Origin: Telmatactis stephensoni
Lineage: Eukaryota > Cnidaria > Anthozoa > Actiniaria > Isophelliidae
Direction of reading: 5' to 3'
Assembly: GCA_029948255.1 (NCBI GenBank)
Contig: JALIZF010001819.1
Span: 744,001-808,000 of the forward strand
Length of the DNA stretch: 64,000 nucleotides
The notes beneath the pieces were generated by a model. That model did no database searches and was not told the origin of the DNA. It saw nothing but the letters and a program-made list of their open reading frames with translations. Position numbers and translations under genes: made by a program. Shown piece after piece: positions 24,395-45,961 of the stretch. The stretch's first letter is position 1; each line of letters starts with the position of its first letter.

Positions 24395-24665
24395 AATGTT
24401 ACACTGAGACAATTTTTCTTGCAACTTGCAATGCAATACTTTGAGTAGCAACTTGTAGAAGAGATCTTGTGTTTAATACCCCTCAGCTACAACATACAAT
24501 GCAGTGAAAAATTGTTGCAAGTTGCAGATAAAGCAGCCATCTGTTTTTGTCTACTTGCAGTCCTCTGCGGTGCTTTGGCAAAGGTGCTCGTCATAGAAGA
24601 ATAGAAAAAAATAATAGCCTCTGATACTCAGAGTAGTCTGCATTGCAAGTTGCAAGAAAAAACGT
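24395..24665. repeat. Foldback element (ttgcaacttgcaatgca type)
   Basis: Left arm ttcttgcaacttgcaatgca; right arm tgcattgcaagttgcaagaa; inner copies of the same word occur at about 24510. A related, more diverged block lies at 35945-36110. Confidence 0.7.
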
Positions 24666-24699
24666 TGTTAGGATTAGCAGGATTGTATATGGGGCCATA

Positions 24700-25030
24700 A
24701 GTATCAACCAATGGGGTTAATATGCTTCATGGAAAATCCTGGATTTATATTTTCTTCCTAGGAAAGTCCTGGATTTTTTAATAAATTCCTGGAGAACTCC
24801 TGGAAAACAGAAATAAATAAGTGTACGTTTACTGTGCATATAATTATGTTTAAAGGCTCCAATTGCATTCCTTAACTCAGCCAGTAAAAAATGTTGTGCA
24901 AATGTATTTTGCTTGTAGTTATTGAGTGAACTAATTAAACACTGATCCTAGAAAACTCCTGGAAATAATCTGAAAATCCTCCTGGAAACTCCTGGATTTA
25001 TTGAATTTTCTGCAAAACAAACCCTGAATC
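24700..25030. repeat. Degenerate repeat built on aactcctggaaa
   Basis: The words cctggattt and aactcctggaaa recur at least six times in both halves. Origin not recognised. Confidence 0.45.
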
Positions 25031-25892
25031 AAGGGTGAAGTTCAATTATAGTTTTCTGAAGTAACAAATTCAAATTTACAGCTCAAAATTACAACAAAAA
25101 ACTAAGATAAAAACTGATACTACTTCTAAAGTTTTTGCATGCTCGTCTTAATACCCTTCATTTAGTATTTAGATAAGAGATTAAGACAGTCTTCCTTGCC
25201 AGCTCAGATGATAGGACTAGGCACAAATACTTTATAAATGGTCAGTCATGGCGATGTACTAGCTGTACATCGTGTGATGGTCTTCTTGATCATAAAAAAC
25301 AAATTATATGTGCGTGTTGTAATATGCTGTTCTAAATTCATAAAATTGAATATAATTCAAATTAACGTGTTCATAAAAACCTAGTAATACTATGAGAGAT
25401 GTCAATTTAATTTTCAAAAAAAATAAATGTGAAAAATAATTCCTCGTCATTGTTTTGTTTGATGTTTTTTCTTAGCTGTATGACAAATAATTTGAATGTA
25501 TGGCCAGCATCTTTTTATAATAAATACCAAAGGGTTCCCATAATTACCCAAGGAAATAGACTGTAGGGAATTGAGCTCCCAGTGTGCATCGATTATAATG
25601 AATTCTCTCAATCCATCATAACCTGTTCATCTTAGAGGCGTCCATCTATACAGGGAAATATCAAGTTCAACCAGCAAATTATGTCCATTATTAATATAGA
25701 TTTTCAAGAAGCCTGGTTTTTCACAATTGGCTGAAGCAGATACAGAAGCACCATACAGAGACTCTGCAGTGTTGCATTTCTCACCTGGGTGTGAATAAAG
25801 ACAATGGATAGTACATCACTGAGTCTGGGTAAGTCTGCATATGTTGCTTCCGCTTCTGCTTCCGTCACTCATGAAAGGGAGTCTGAGTTCAC

Positions 25893-26046
25893 TATGAGCC
25901 AGTTCAGAGTTTAAGAATAATTGTTTTCAGTGCGCATGCAATTTTATCCCAAACTCACCTTTTGTTTATTAATAAACCTTTTGTTTGATTAAGGTGAGAT
26001 ATTCGGGATAAAACATAAATGATCTTTAAACTCTCAACTGGCTCAT
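25893..26046. repeat. Foldback element
   Basis: Arm atgagccagttcagagttta pairs with taaactctcaactggctcat. The inner arm attttatcccaaactcacc pairs with ggtgagatattcgggataaa. Confidence 0.75.
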
Positions 26047-26049
26047 ATG

Positions 26050-27050
26050 AATTCCACATTGTTCACCAGTGTATACATGTGTGTCAGTAAAAGAAGACTT
26101 CCTCAACAGGGTAGACTTCTCAAAGTCATCACCCCCGCTTTTTAATTTTTGACTTTTGCGGGACTGGCGTAAAAAAAAAATCTTGAAGAATAATGATTGA
26201 AATAAAGACTAAATAAGAGAGGACGATTTGTGGCAAGTCTATCAACAGGGCTAACCAATGAAATCCTTCTATACTTTGCAAACAGAGGCAGTGTCAGTCT
26301 GAATTACTGTAATTACAGCTTTTCTGCACTGTTACACTTGAATTGCACTGTCCTTGACCAATCAGAATCAAATAATTTTTTCATTTATATTATTATCAGA
26401 AATTATAAAATTCTGAAAAGACTTTCACCAGACTCAAATAAGGAAACCAAGTATGGTATATATAACTCAACATCGAAATACTATAAAAAAAAATAGGTTT
26501 TGTACATTTGAAGCATGTTTATTTTGTTAACATTTGCTCCACTAATTATTAATAAACCATTTGAGGCTTATCATTTCTTAATAAACACTGCCCTCCAATT
26601 GATGCTGCCCCCAAATAAGCACCACATCAAAAACCCAAAAATAAATAAAATTATATATAAATATGGTACCTCTTGCACTGACCTGACTTGGGAACAGGTA
26701 ACTTGACATATCCCCTTCAGAGCTGTAAATCAAGTCTAGGGAAAAGGAGAATACCCATGAAACTTGAAGAATGTTTTCTTATACTGAACAATTTTTATTT
26801 CAGCATGTTAAAATAAATAGTTTAAAAGTTGAACCTTGGACCAAGTATATAAATATCATAATATATATAACGAAAAGCAGTAGTATATTTTATGTATATA
26901 GCATTGAGCACATGCACTGTGATTCCATGAAATAAAAAAGACTATAAGTAAGTAATATTCAGTAATTACTTATTGCTAAGTGTACTAAATAGTGCAGTCC
27001 TTACTGTATGGCCACGAGAAAATTATTTGAATTGCAATATTGCAATATGC
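26050..27050. other. Intergenic AT-rich stretch, nothing recognised
   Basis: No coding exon, RNA or structured repeat seen. A ccaatcagaatca word occurs near 26358. Confidence 0.4.
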
Positions 27051-27224
27051 ACGCTCTGATTGGCTGAAAGCTGTGCTTTATAAGTATAAGAGAATGGAGC
27101 ACAGTTCTGATGTCAGCAGCACGAGCCATGACCGCACGCACGCACCCTTTGAATTTTTGTACTGAGAAAATCGAACTTTTCTCTTGAATATATATTTACT
27201 TCAAAATATGTAATAAAACAAATA

Positions 27225-27400
27225 GAACAGCTTTTTCCGTGCTCTGTTCATTAATACAGCACTTAGGAATGGAAGTGCCCAGAGCACTCAAGAAGTGTGG
27301 AGAGCACTCATCTACGGCTCATGCTCTCCTTACACTTCTTTCTTGCTCATCACTTCCTGCGTGCTGTATTACTGAATGGAGCACGGAAAAAGCCGTTCGA
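27225..27400. repeat. Family-C foldback, copy 1
   Basis: Arms gaacagctttttccgtgctc and agcacggaaaaagccgttc enclose a second stem (cactcaagaagtgtggagag / ctctccttacacttct) around atctacggctcatgc. gctctgattggctg lies at 27053. Copy 2 is at 63267. Confidence 0.85.
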
Positions 27401-27426
27401 TTAGTTAAATGCTAAATAGTATGTCA

Positions 27427-27568
27427 TGAGTAGATTTTGCATGTGTGAAAATGGCACCACATGGTCATGACAGTTACGGCAGGAATTTGGAATGTTTTAT
27501 AGACATCATGGTACTAACATTGTCACGGCACGGTGTGGTCCGTTTTACACATATATGAAATCTTCTCT
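27427..27568. repeat. Family-A foldback
   Basis: Diverged copy: gtagattttgcatgtgtgaa at the left, central gaatgttttatagacatcat, right end catatatgaaatcttctct. Confidence 0.7.
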
Positions 27569-28110
27569 ATTCCATGGAAGTAATGCATACGCTTTAAAGG
27601 CCAACCATGATGCAAACTTGGAAAAAGTACCTCGAAATTAGTAAAAGTGCAAAGTTTTAGCTCAATAAAGAAACAACATGAAAGATGATGGCAAATGTTA
27701 GATAATTTCTTAAGAATTGTTTGGAAAAATGCACTGGAGAGCAAGGCCAGCTTTTTTCCAAACAGATAAGAAAACATCCAAACTTGAACAAGCCGTCATT
27801 ATGCTTGTATGACATCTCATGACCTCAAAACTTATACTTTTTAATAATTTTAAGGTGCTCTTTTCATTTCTAGATTTCATTTTAATGATGATGCTTGACT
27901 TAGGGGCGATGAGGTCACGTGACCTCTAACTGCAAAGGGCCTATAGATCATATAAATCATATTATTTACATTTTATATTATTTCTGAATAATTTATATGT
28001 ATATAAACCCCAAGGGGTTGGACACAGTGTATGCATTATTATGAAGATGTGTATATATTGTGGTTTGTTTGTTTCTTTCTGAATGTAAAGTTTTAATGAA
28101 AGGACTATGC

Positions 28111-28505
28111 CTTAAAGGCCCACTTGGATGAACATTGGTGAAAATTGGAAACTGATTATTTCTATGAAGATTGATATAGTTAAATAACTATCTAATCTCT
28201 GACAGAAAATCAAAATTTTAAGCTCATTAGCACCTGGAGAAATTTTGGTCTAAAAGTACCTAAAAGAACAATAGGGTTGAGTAAGTGACATCATAATGAC
28301 GTCATTTACTCACAATTTGGATGCTAATAACCTTGTCAATTTTATCTATCTCTTTTGGATGCTAATGACCTTGACAATTTTATCTGTCTCTTTTGGATGT
28401 GAAGAATATTGCTTCATGGTGATTATTGGCACTGTGTACAAAGATTTCACTAAGTTTCAAGTCATTTTCAATGTTCATCAATTTTGATCCAAGTGCTCCT
28501 TTAAA
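28111..28505. repeat. Foldback-bounded element with internal direct repeat
   Basis: Ends cttaaaggcccacttgga and tccaagtgctcctttaaag are inverted. Inside, a 38-bp block (ttttggatgctaat, gaccttgacaattttatc) is duplicated at 28316-28390. Confidence 0.7.
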
Positions 28506-28641
28506 GACTTAAAGTGCAACAGGTTTCAAAACAGCAACACAAGTTTGCAACACATATGCAGGAATATTTTAGTCAAATATCTCAGTATATATATACCATG
28601 AGTGACTTAGAGTAAATAATAAAAGGACCATAAGATCTTTC

Positions 28642-28788
28642 AGAGCAGATTTCATATGACTGCAAAAATGATGTGGTCACCCTGTGGTACAGTCACGGTA
28701 GGAATTTTGAATGCTTATACAGGCAACATGGCACTGACACAGTCACAGCACAGAGCAGTACATTTCACACTCCTATGAAATCTGCTCT
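28642..28788. repeat. Family-A foldback
   Basis: agagcagatttcatatgact at the left and the inverted atgaaatctgctct at the right. Centre gaatgcttatacaggcaaca. Confidence 0.8.
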
Positions 28789-29280
28789 GTACTGTTCATC
28801 ATTTGGCAGTTCTGGACCTGGAAATATGTCATAATTAACTTAAAAGTTTGATTGTAACGGTCACTGACACAGTCACATTATGGCATAGTAAGTTTTCCAC
28901 TAATACAAAAACTACACTATGATCTTTTGGTCTTTCTTAGATGATCCAATTACTGGATTTACCATACTTATCTTTTTGAATGAACATCCACTTGGAATTT
29001 CTTTGGAAGGTTACAAATTGTCACTTTCATCTGTCATGTCACTTATATCCATCAGAGTTAATTTTTACATAGATTAACCTTGTTAAGACTTCTTCAGTTT
29101 TGATACCTGGATAAAAATGGCTTACCCCATAATATGGTAATGCCCTTATTGCAGTAAAATGTACTGACTTAAAAACTCGTCTTCAGAGCTTGACCATTGT
29201 GTTGTCTACTCAACTGTACAACAGTTTCATTAATTCTAGAAATTAAGCCCCATTTGCACTTTTGACCTAAAAGTTGATGG

Positions 29281-29537
29281 CCCTATACTACCGAAATCAC
29301 TCGACTGTTAGCACCGCCTTTAGATTAATCAATCAATCATGTTTTGAATTTCAATTGACTCACATGACCATTTGAAGTGCTCCAACAGGTGACGTTTCAT
29401 CAAAGAGCAATAGCAGGAAGCAAAACGTCACCAATTAGAGCTCTCCAAATGGTCATGTGAGTCAACTGAAATTCAAATCACGACCGATCGATCGATCTGC
29501 AGTGCTAACAGTTGAGTGATTTTTGTAGTATAAAGGT
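29281..29537. repeat. Large foldback element
   Basis: Outer arms cctatactaccgaaatcact / agtgatttttgtagtata; inner arms tgaatttcaattgactcaca / gtgagtcaactgaaattca; innermost acaggtgacgtttcat / gcaaaacgtcacc. About 150 bases downstream of the MSL2 stop. Confidence 0.8.
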
Positions 29538-29683
29538 TGACAAACCTCTCTGAGGTAAACACCTCTACATGTTACTGAATGGAACATTGATTTTTCTCAA
29601 AGCAAGAGAACGGATGTAAAAAATGTTCACCTTATGCATTCTTTGTAGGTACAATTCAAAGCCTGTGATAAAATCTGACTACT

Positions 29684-30847
29684 TTAAGTTACAGTGATAC
29701 AAACTTCTTCATCTTCTAATATAGGTTTAAGTTCATCTGAACACTTGTTGTTGTTGTTGTTGTTATTGAATGGATTTGCACAGTGGCAACAAAGACAGTG
29801 TTCACAAGGCTGGTCCCTGCTGTAGCAAGGACAGCGTTTTCCCATGCATTTTCTTGACAAACACATTGATGTAATACCACATCGGCATGAACGCCCTCTT
29901 AGTTGAGTCGCAACAGTTTGTGCCGACAGATCAGTCTCTACAAACATGGGTTTATCATCTATTTCATCAACAACTTGGACTTCTTCGTTGTTATCTTGAT
30001 CATTTTCAATGGTCTGAACTGTTTCCATAAATTGCTGACACACTATGTTTTCAGGCTCCTTCACCATGTCTGACATCTTTTTTAACTTCTTTTTCTTATT
30101 GTAGTTATAAATAGTCCCTTTGAAATGTTTCCTTTTCTTTTTTCGTGGCTTTTGTTCTTCATTTCCATCGATTTCCTTGAGCAATTGAATAATTTTACGC
30201 TTTGGTAGGGGTGTAATGACTTCCGCCGGAAGTCGTCCGACGCCGTCACGTGACGTGTCCGCCATCTTATCATTCGATTTCCCGCTGGAAATTTTCGTGG
30301 CTGGTGAATCTTCGGCATTGATCACCTTTATATCTGATATTACTGCCTGATCTTTAACGCACTCTTCCACCGTAATCGGGCTCGCTAACGCCTCGTGTAT
30401 GACTGCAACGATCGCATTGTATTCCCCATTTTGACTTTTGAGGTGGCTCATAGCCCCCGAATTAGCGATAAAGTCGCACAATTTCTGATAACAAGCGAGA
30501 AGTATTTGCGTTTGCCTATCAGCAACTAGCAGATCCATATTCAGACACCAGCGACAACCAGGATTAAGAGATCGCTTCTTCCTTAGACATCCACGACAGA
30601 CATAATGCTCACAACTCTGTGAGCCGAATGGGTCGACAAGTAGCCCTCGACAAACACGACAAGAGAGAGACTGGCGTAGCTTCGGTAAGAGCTGGAAAAG
30701 CTCGCTCCATTTGCTTGAAAGCTCGTCGCTTGTTGACAACATGCATTTGCATGCTTCGACGTACAGGAAAGTCGCGTTCATTGGGGATTTTGAATCAAAA
30801 GAACAATTTAAGAAACAACAGCAACACGTTCCTTCAACAACAAACAC
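29684..30847 (-). CDS. MSL2: MSL2-like E3 ubiquitin ligase of the MSL complex
   Basis: MSL2 is the RING subunit of the MSL histone H4K16 acetyltransferase complex; the RING acts as a ubiquitin ligase and the CXC domain binds DNA. Single exon, 387 aa. The RING runs C63-C66-C79-H81-C84-C87-C98-C101 (SLSCRVCRGLL, CEHYVCRGC, GCRWC). A C-terminal CXC domain runs from about C321 to C356 (CRCGITSMCLSRKCMGKRCP, CYSRDQPCEHCLCCHC), followed by a seven-Asn run coded by a (GTT)n microsatellite on the + strand. The middle is basic and low-complexity (KPRKKKRKHF). The Met at 30781 (MNATFLYVEACK) aligns better with the N-terminus I recall for vertebrate MSL2, so the first 22 residues may be untranslated. 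No frame breaks. Confidence 0.9.
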   Translation of the reverse strand: MFVVEGTCCCCFLNCSFDSKSPMNATFLYVEACKCMLSTSDELSSKWSELFQLLPKLRQSLSCRVCRGLLVDPFGSQSCEHYVCRGCLRKKRSLNPGCRWCLNMDLLVADRQTQILLACYQKLCDFIANSGAMSHLKSQNGEYNAIVAVIHEALASPITVEECVKDQAVISDIKVINAEDSPATKISSGKSNDKMADTSRDGVGRLPAEVITPLPKRKIIQLLKEIDGNEEQKPRKKKRKHFKGTIYNYNKKKKLKKMSDMVKEPENIVCQQFMETVQTIENDQDNNEEVQVVDEIDDKPMFVETDLSAQTVATQLRGRSCRCGITSMCLSRKCMGKRCPCYSRDQPCEHCLCCHCANPFNNNNNNNKCSDELKPILEDEEVCITVT

Positions 30848-31163
30848 GTTCGTTGCGACGCTTGTTTTTAAATCATATTAATGTTCGCACGCATGCGTAG
30901 GATTCTAAACATGTGCGGTAAAAATTCTACTTACCTGGGGTGGGTAGCCACCCAAAACTTAGAAAAACACAATACATTTTTTAATGAATCAAGAAATTTT
31001 AATTAATGATATTTTCAGAGGTTGTTAATATTCTTTAAATATTATTTTCTTATGATTTTTTTTAGAGAAATATGATTTATAAGTCAAATAGAAAATACCC
31101 TACCCGTCCCTCGAGAGACTGAGTTTTGTCGATGGTCTCCCGGATTTCCAGAGCAGGTTCAAG
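30848..31163. promoter_or_regulatory. Short head-to-head intergenic region MSL2/PCCB
   Basis: About 316 bases separate the two divergent start codons, so both genes probably share a bidirectional promoter. cattttcagag and other AT-rich words are present; I do not see a trustworthy TATA box. An AAGATGGCGG start context (YY1-like and Kozak-like) overlaps the PCCB ATG at 31164. Confidence 0.6.
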
Positions 31164-42680
<11,517 letters not shown>

Positions 42681-42944
42681 ACGCGACTTGGTTTGAGAAA
42701 ACAGAGTGTTGTCATGTTTTAAACTAAATTAATTGTATTTTAACGTAAGGAGAGAAAATATTCAGTATAAAGAGCCACACACTTAAGATAAATGGTAACT
42801 AAAGTATTTTTAAAAGACCATTGAAAACGTTCAAACTAAGATGACAAAGAAGAATTAGTCACTGGATCTCGTAAAGAGGATTTTCCCGAGTGTTGTATAT
42901 GGATGCATACTGATTTAAACTGTATCTAAACCCTACACCTTGTC

Positions 42945-43150
42945 CTTGCCCTCGCCATCTTCCACCTCTCGTACCTTCGTCGCCTTCCCCTTCACCTTCT
43001 CACAGTCCTCTTCTCGTCCTCCCCTCCCCTCATCCTCCCCTCCTCTTTCTCCAGCTCCTCTTTCTCCTCCTCCTCCTTCTCCTCCTCCTCTTTCTCCTCC
43101 TCCTCTTTCTCCTCATCCTCTTTCTCCTCCTCCTCTTTCCCTTCCCATGT
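42945..43150. repeat. CT-rich (cctcctctttct)n tract downstream of PCCB
   Basis: Pyrimidine tract with a 12-18-base cctcctctttct rhythm. Open frames on either strand are low-complexity and rejected as genes. Confidence 0.85.
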
Positions 43151-43384
43151 AGTGTCATCCCACCTTGTCCCAGCCCAACTTCCATGAGCAAAACAAATAG
43201 AGATGGATGTAAGTTTAAATGACATTTATTTAGCAGTACAATGAAGTGACTGCTGTGTATTTGATTTCACAAAGTACTCAAATGAAATATGGAATTATTT
43301 TGAGTGTAGTGCCTTATAAAATCTGTGTCTATATAGGCTATGCTGCAGTACCATTACCCTCGTATCCGTGTCTGTAGTATAAAG

Positions 43385-43618
43385 GATATGATATTTAGCG
43401 ACTATGCCCCTTCACCCAAAAGTGATCTTCCAGGGGGTAAACGGTGTGCCCCCTTCCCTCTTCCATCAGTGCTCCACCCTATGGGTATTGAAAACTACAC
43501 TAAGCTACACAGATGAGAGGGAAGTCGAAACAAGAATGTGAGAGTTTCCCGACGAAGGGAGTCGAACCGTGAACGCCTCACTTAGAGGGCTGCGTTAACC
43601 AACCAAGCCGTCCTTACT
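43385..43618 (-). mobile_element. tRNA-derived SINE, reverse-strand copy
   Basis: On the minus strand: A box-like acggcttggttggttaacgc, B box cacggttcgactcc, body tctgtgtagctta and ggagcactgatgga, the same order as 36415-36676. The tRNA head is clear; the 3' boundary is approximate. Confidence 0.75.
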
Positions 43619-43623
43619 CCACT

Positions 43624-43796
43624 CACTTAAAGAATCACTGTCAACCACAGTCATTTGCGCGCGCATGTTTTTTAATTTTTCACGCCACTGCTGATCTGAA
43701 CAAAGGCTCTGCCATTTTCGGTATACCGAGAGTGGCTGCCGTATAATGCATCGAGCTCGCCAAGGGTGACTGTGGTTGACAGTGATTCTTTCAAGT
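43624..43796. repeat. MITE-like element next to the SINE head
   Basis: 23-bp perfect inverted ends (agaatcactgtcaaccacag and on; 43631-43653 with 43767-43789), extending imperfectly to cactt/aagtg. Confidence 0.85.
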
Positions 43797-44097
43797 GCTC
43801 TCCGATCATGTGGCTCGGTCATCAACTCCCAGTTTCAACCGGGTCTATTGCAAGAGCCTGGGTTTAGGGTGTGTAAGGACTATATTGGTCCCCTCGCTAG
43901 CAATTTCTGAGCGAGGGCAATATTAGTATTTCATACTAAAGTATATTCCTCTCATATTCAAATTATTAATAATATTAATAACTGGTGGGGTTACAGAGGG
44001 TATTCCTGATTTGATTTGAACGAGTAATTGAACTTGACCTGGTAGTACCCTATGTCTGAACAACGTCTGGTTGCATGTTCCAGGTTGCTGGTCGAAA

Positions 44098-44280
44098 GTG
44101 GCTTAGCGATAACCCAGGGTTAGATCTAAAGAAAACCATTGGTGTTAACCCTGGGTTAAATCTAAAGAAAACCATTGGTGTTAACCCTGCCTGGGTTAAA
44201 TCTAAAGAAAACCATTGGTGCTAACCCAGGGTTAAATCTAAAGAAAACCTTTGGCATTAACCCTATGTTATTTCTATCCT
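44098..44280. repeat. 36-40-bp tandem repeat
   Basis: Four units of aaatctaaagaaaaccattg, gtgttaaccctgggtt. The junction aacccagggtt is itself palindromic. Confidence 0.85.
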
Positions 44281-44351
44281 GCTTTTGAACAACCGCGCCC
44301 TGCACACCTGCCTATCTGTATACATCTATTTCAATAAACGTCGGTATCAAG

Positions 44352-44560
44352 CCTACGCGACTCACCCGAAAGGAAGTATGGGAAGAAATTACCAAAGTTA
44401 AGCACAAAAATCCCACACGATTACTCAAATTCAGCTTGCTCTTACCTTATACACTAAAGAACTTTCACTTAATGATGCTAAGTCAATACCTAAGCGGAAG
44501 GAAAGTGAAGTTTTGCTACTACCCATACTCCTTTTCGGTCTAGCCCCGTGGGCTTGAGAG
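44352..44560. repeat. Family-D foldback, copy
   Basis: aagcctacgcgactcacccg at the left; acccatactccttttcggtc and ccgtgggcttgag at the right. Related to 58437-58690, 59930-60190 and a fragment at 51577-51650. Confidence 0.6.
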
Positions 44561-44989
44561 CTCTCATACGACAACCTTTTTTGAAATAGTTGTATATAAT
44601 TCAGTTGGATTATCTCATTTTATGTGCAGATTTCCCACGTCAAGATAAACATTTAATATAATCGTAGAGATTGGCTTTCATTTGACTTTAAGGTGCCCAC
44701 GTCCTTTTTTGGTTCCAGGCTTCTTCCGTTTCTTCGATGTGAGCTGTGGAAAGTACGAGTATATATAGGGTCTTGTTATGTCCCAATCTGTCGAGAAAAA
44801 TAATAGTTTTTATTATACAATTGTGACGTAAATTTATACCAATTAAGGTATCATTTGGGACGGTAACACCCTCTAGAAATCCGGTTTGCGTATTCGGCCC
44901 TGTATGACGTCAAGGCTTCAAACCGGTTTGACGGTTTCCCGCGCGCGCGGGTTTGCAGATCATCGAAATCGTCCCTTTCATGCTTATTT

Positions 44990-45330
44990 TAGGTAGTTTA
45001 TTTACCCCAAAACAGTCCCTAAAAGGTACCAGGTATGCCTCTGGTAGTCCAATAACATTTGAGACACCCTAAAAGGTACCAGATTGCAGATTTTGACCCC
45101 TAAAAGGTACGACGAGCATCCCCGTCCATTTGTTTTCGACTTCAGTGTGCTATCGCAGCCTGGGAAGTTGCGCTAGGGTAGGACAGAGGAGAAAGAACTT
45201 GGAAGGGGAGGGGACATGTCATGCGTTTTATACATGAGCCTCTGGCTCGGATTGTAGGGCAACCTAATCCCACGTTATGACATAAATAAATTGATTAATT
45301 AATTAATTAATTAATGGGTAATTCTAATCA
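44990..45330. repeat. cctaaaaggtacca repeats and LINE-like 3' tail
   Basis: The word cctaaaaggtac occurs three times (about 45018-45110). Following sequence (gcctctggctcggattgtag and an aaataaattgattaattaat tail) resembles a LINE 3' end. Remnant only. Confidence 0.4.
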
Positions 45331-45693
45331 TCCTTAACGCATGATTTGTGGCCCTTTGAAATTGTTTCACGTAATTTTGACAGCAGAACTGAAGCCATAT
45401 ACTTTACTTTTTGCCCCAAGTTAAACAATTTTGAGTGTATATTTCACGCGGTCGGCCTTGACTCTGTATTATAATGAAGATCCCATTAGCTATGTCCATT
45501 GTATATCCTATGATAAACACGGTGCAATTTTGTCAGCAACTCGTCTCGCAAATTAAGTTCTGAATTGGCTTGAAACGGAAAATATGAAAATATTTTCTAA
45601 TTTTCACTATGCTCTCCAACAAGAATTAATTTCAAAATAAAAATATTGCCTATCATAGGGATTCCAATTTCTTTTTACCGAATATTTGGACAT

Positions 45694-45901
45694 TTAAGGA
45701 ATGTTTACATGGCACTAGGAGCATCCTAGCAGGCGAATCATCCTACCTGCTATACATTTACTGCATTCTGTTTACATGGAAATTTATGACTTCACTTCGG
45801 CTACTAGGATCATCCTACTAAACAGAATGCAGTAAATGTATAGCAGGTAGGATGATCCTAGTGCTAGGATGATCCTAGTGCCATGTAAACACCCCCCTTA
45901 G
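45694..45901. repeat. Family-B MITE, copy 2
   Basis: tttaaggaatgtttacatgg / ccatgtaaacacccccctta ends, plus a second inner inverted pair atcctacctgctatacattt / aaatgtatagcaggtaggat that copy 1 only partly retains. Confidence 0.85.
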
Positions 45902-45961
45902 AATGTGTGTGATCTGATTATTTATTTCCATTTGATTGATTTTCTTAATGATGTTGACATT

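Noticed and set aside
42940..43225. Pro/Ser-rich and Glu/Lys-rich open frames on both strands
   Set aside because: They are translations of a CT-rich repeat.
43624..43796. MITE inserted inside the SINE
   Set aside because: The SINE tRNA head appears to end near 43618, so the two are adjacent; I could not show SINE sequence on the far side.
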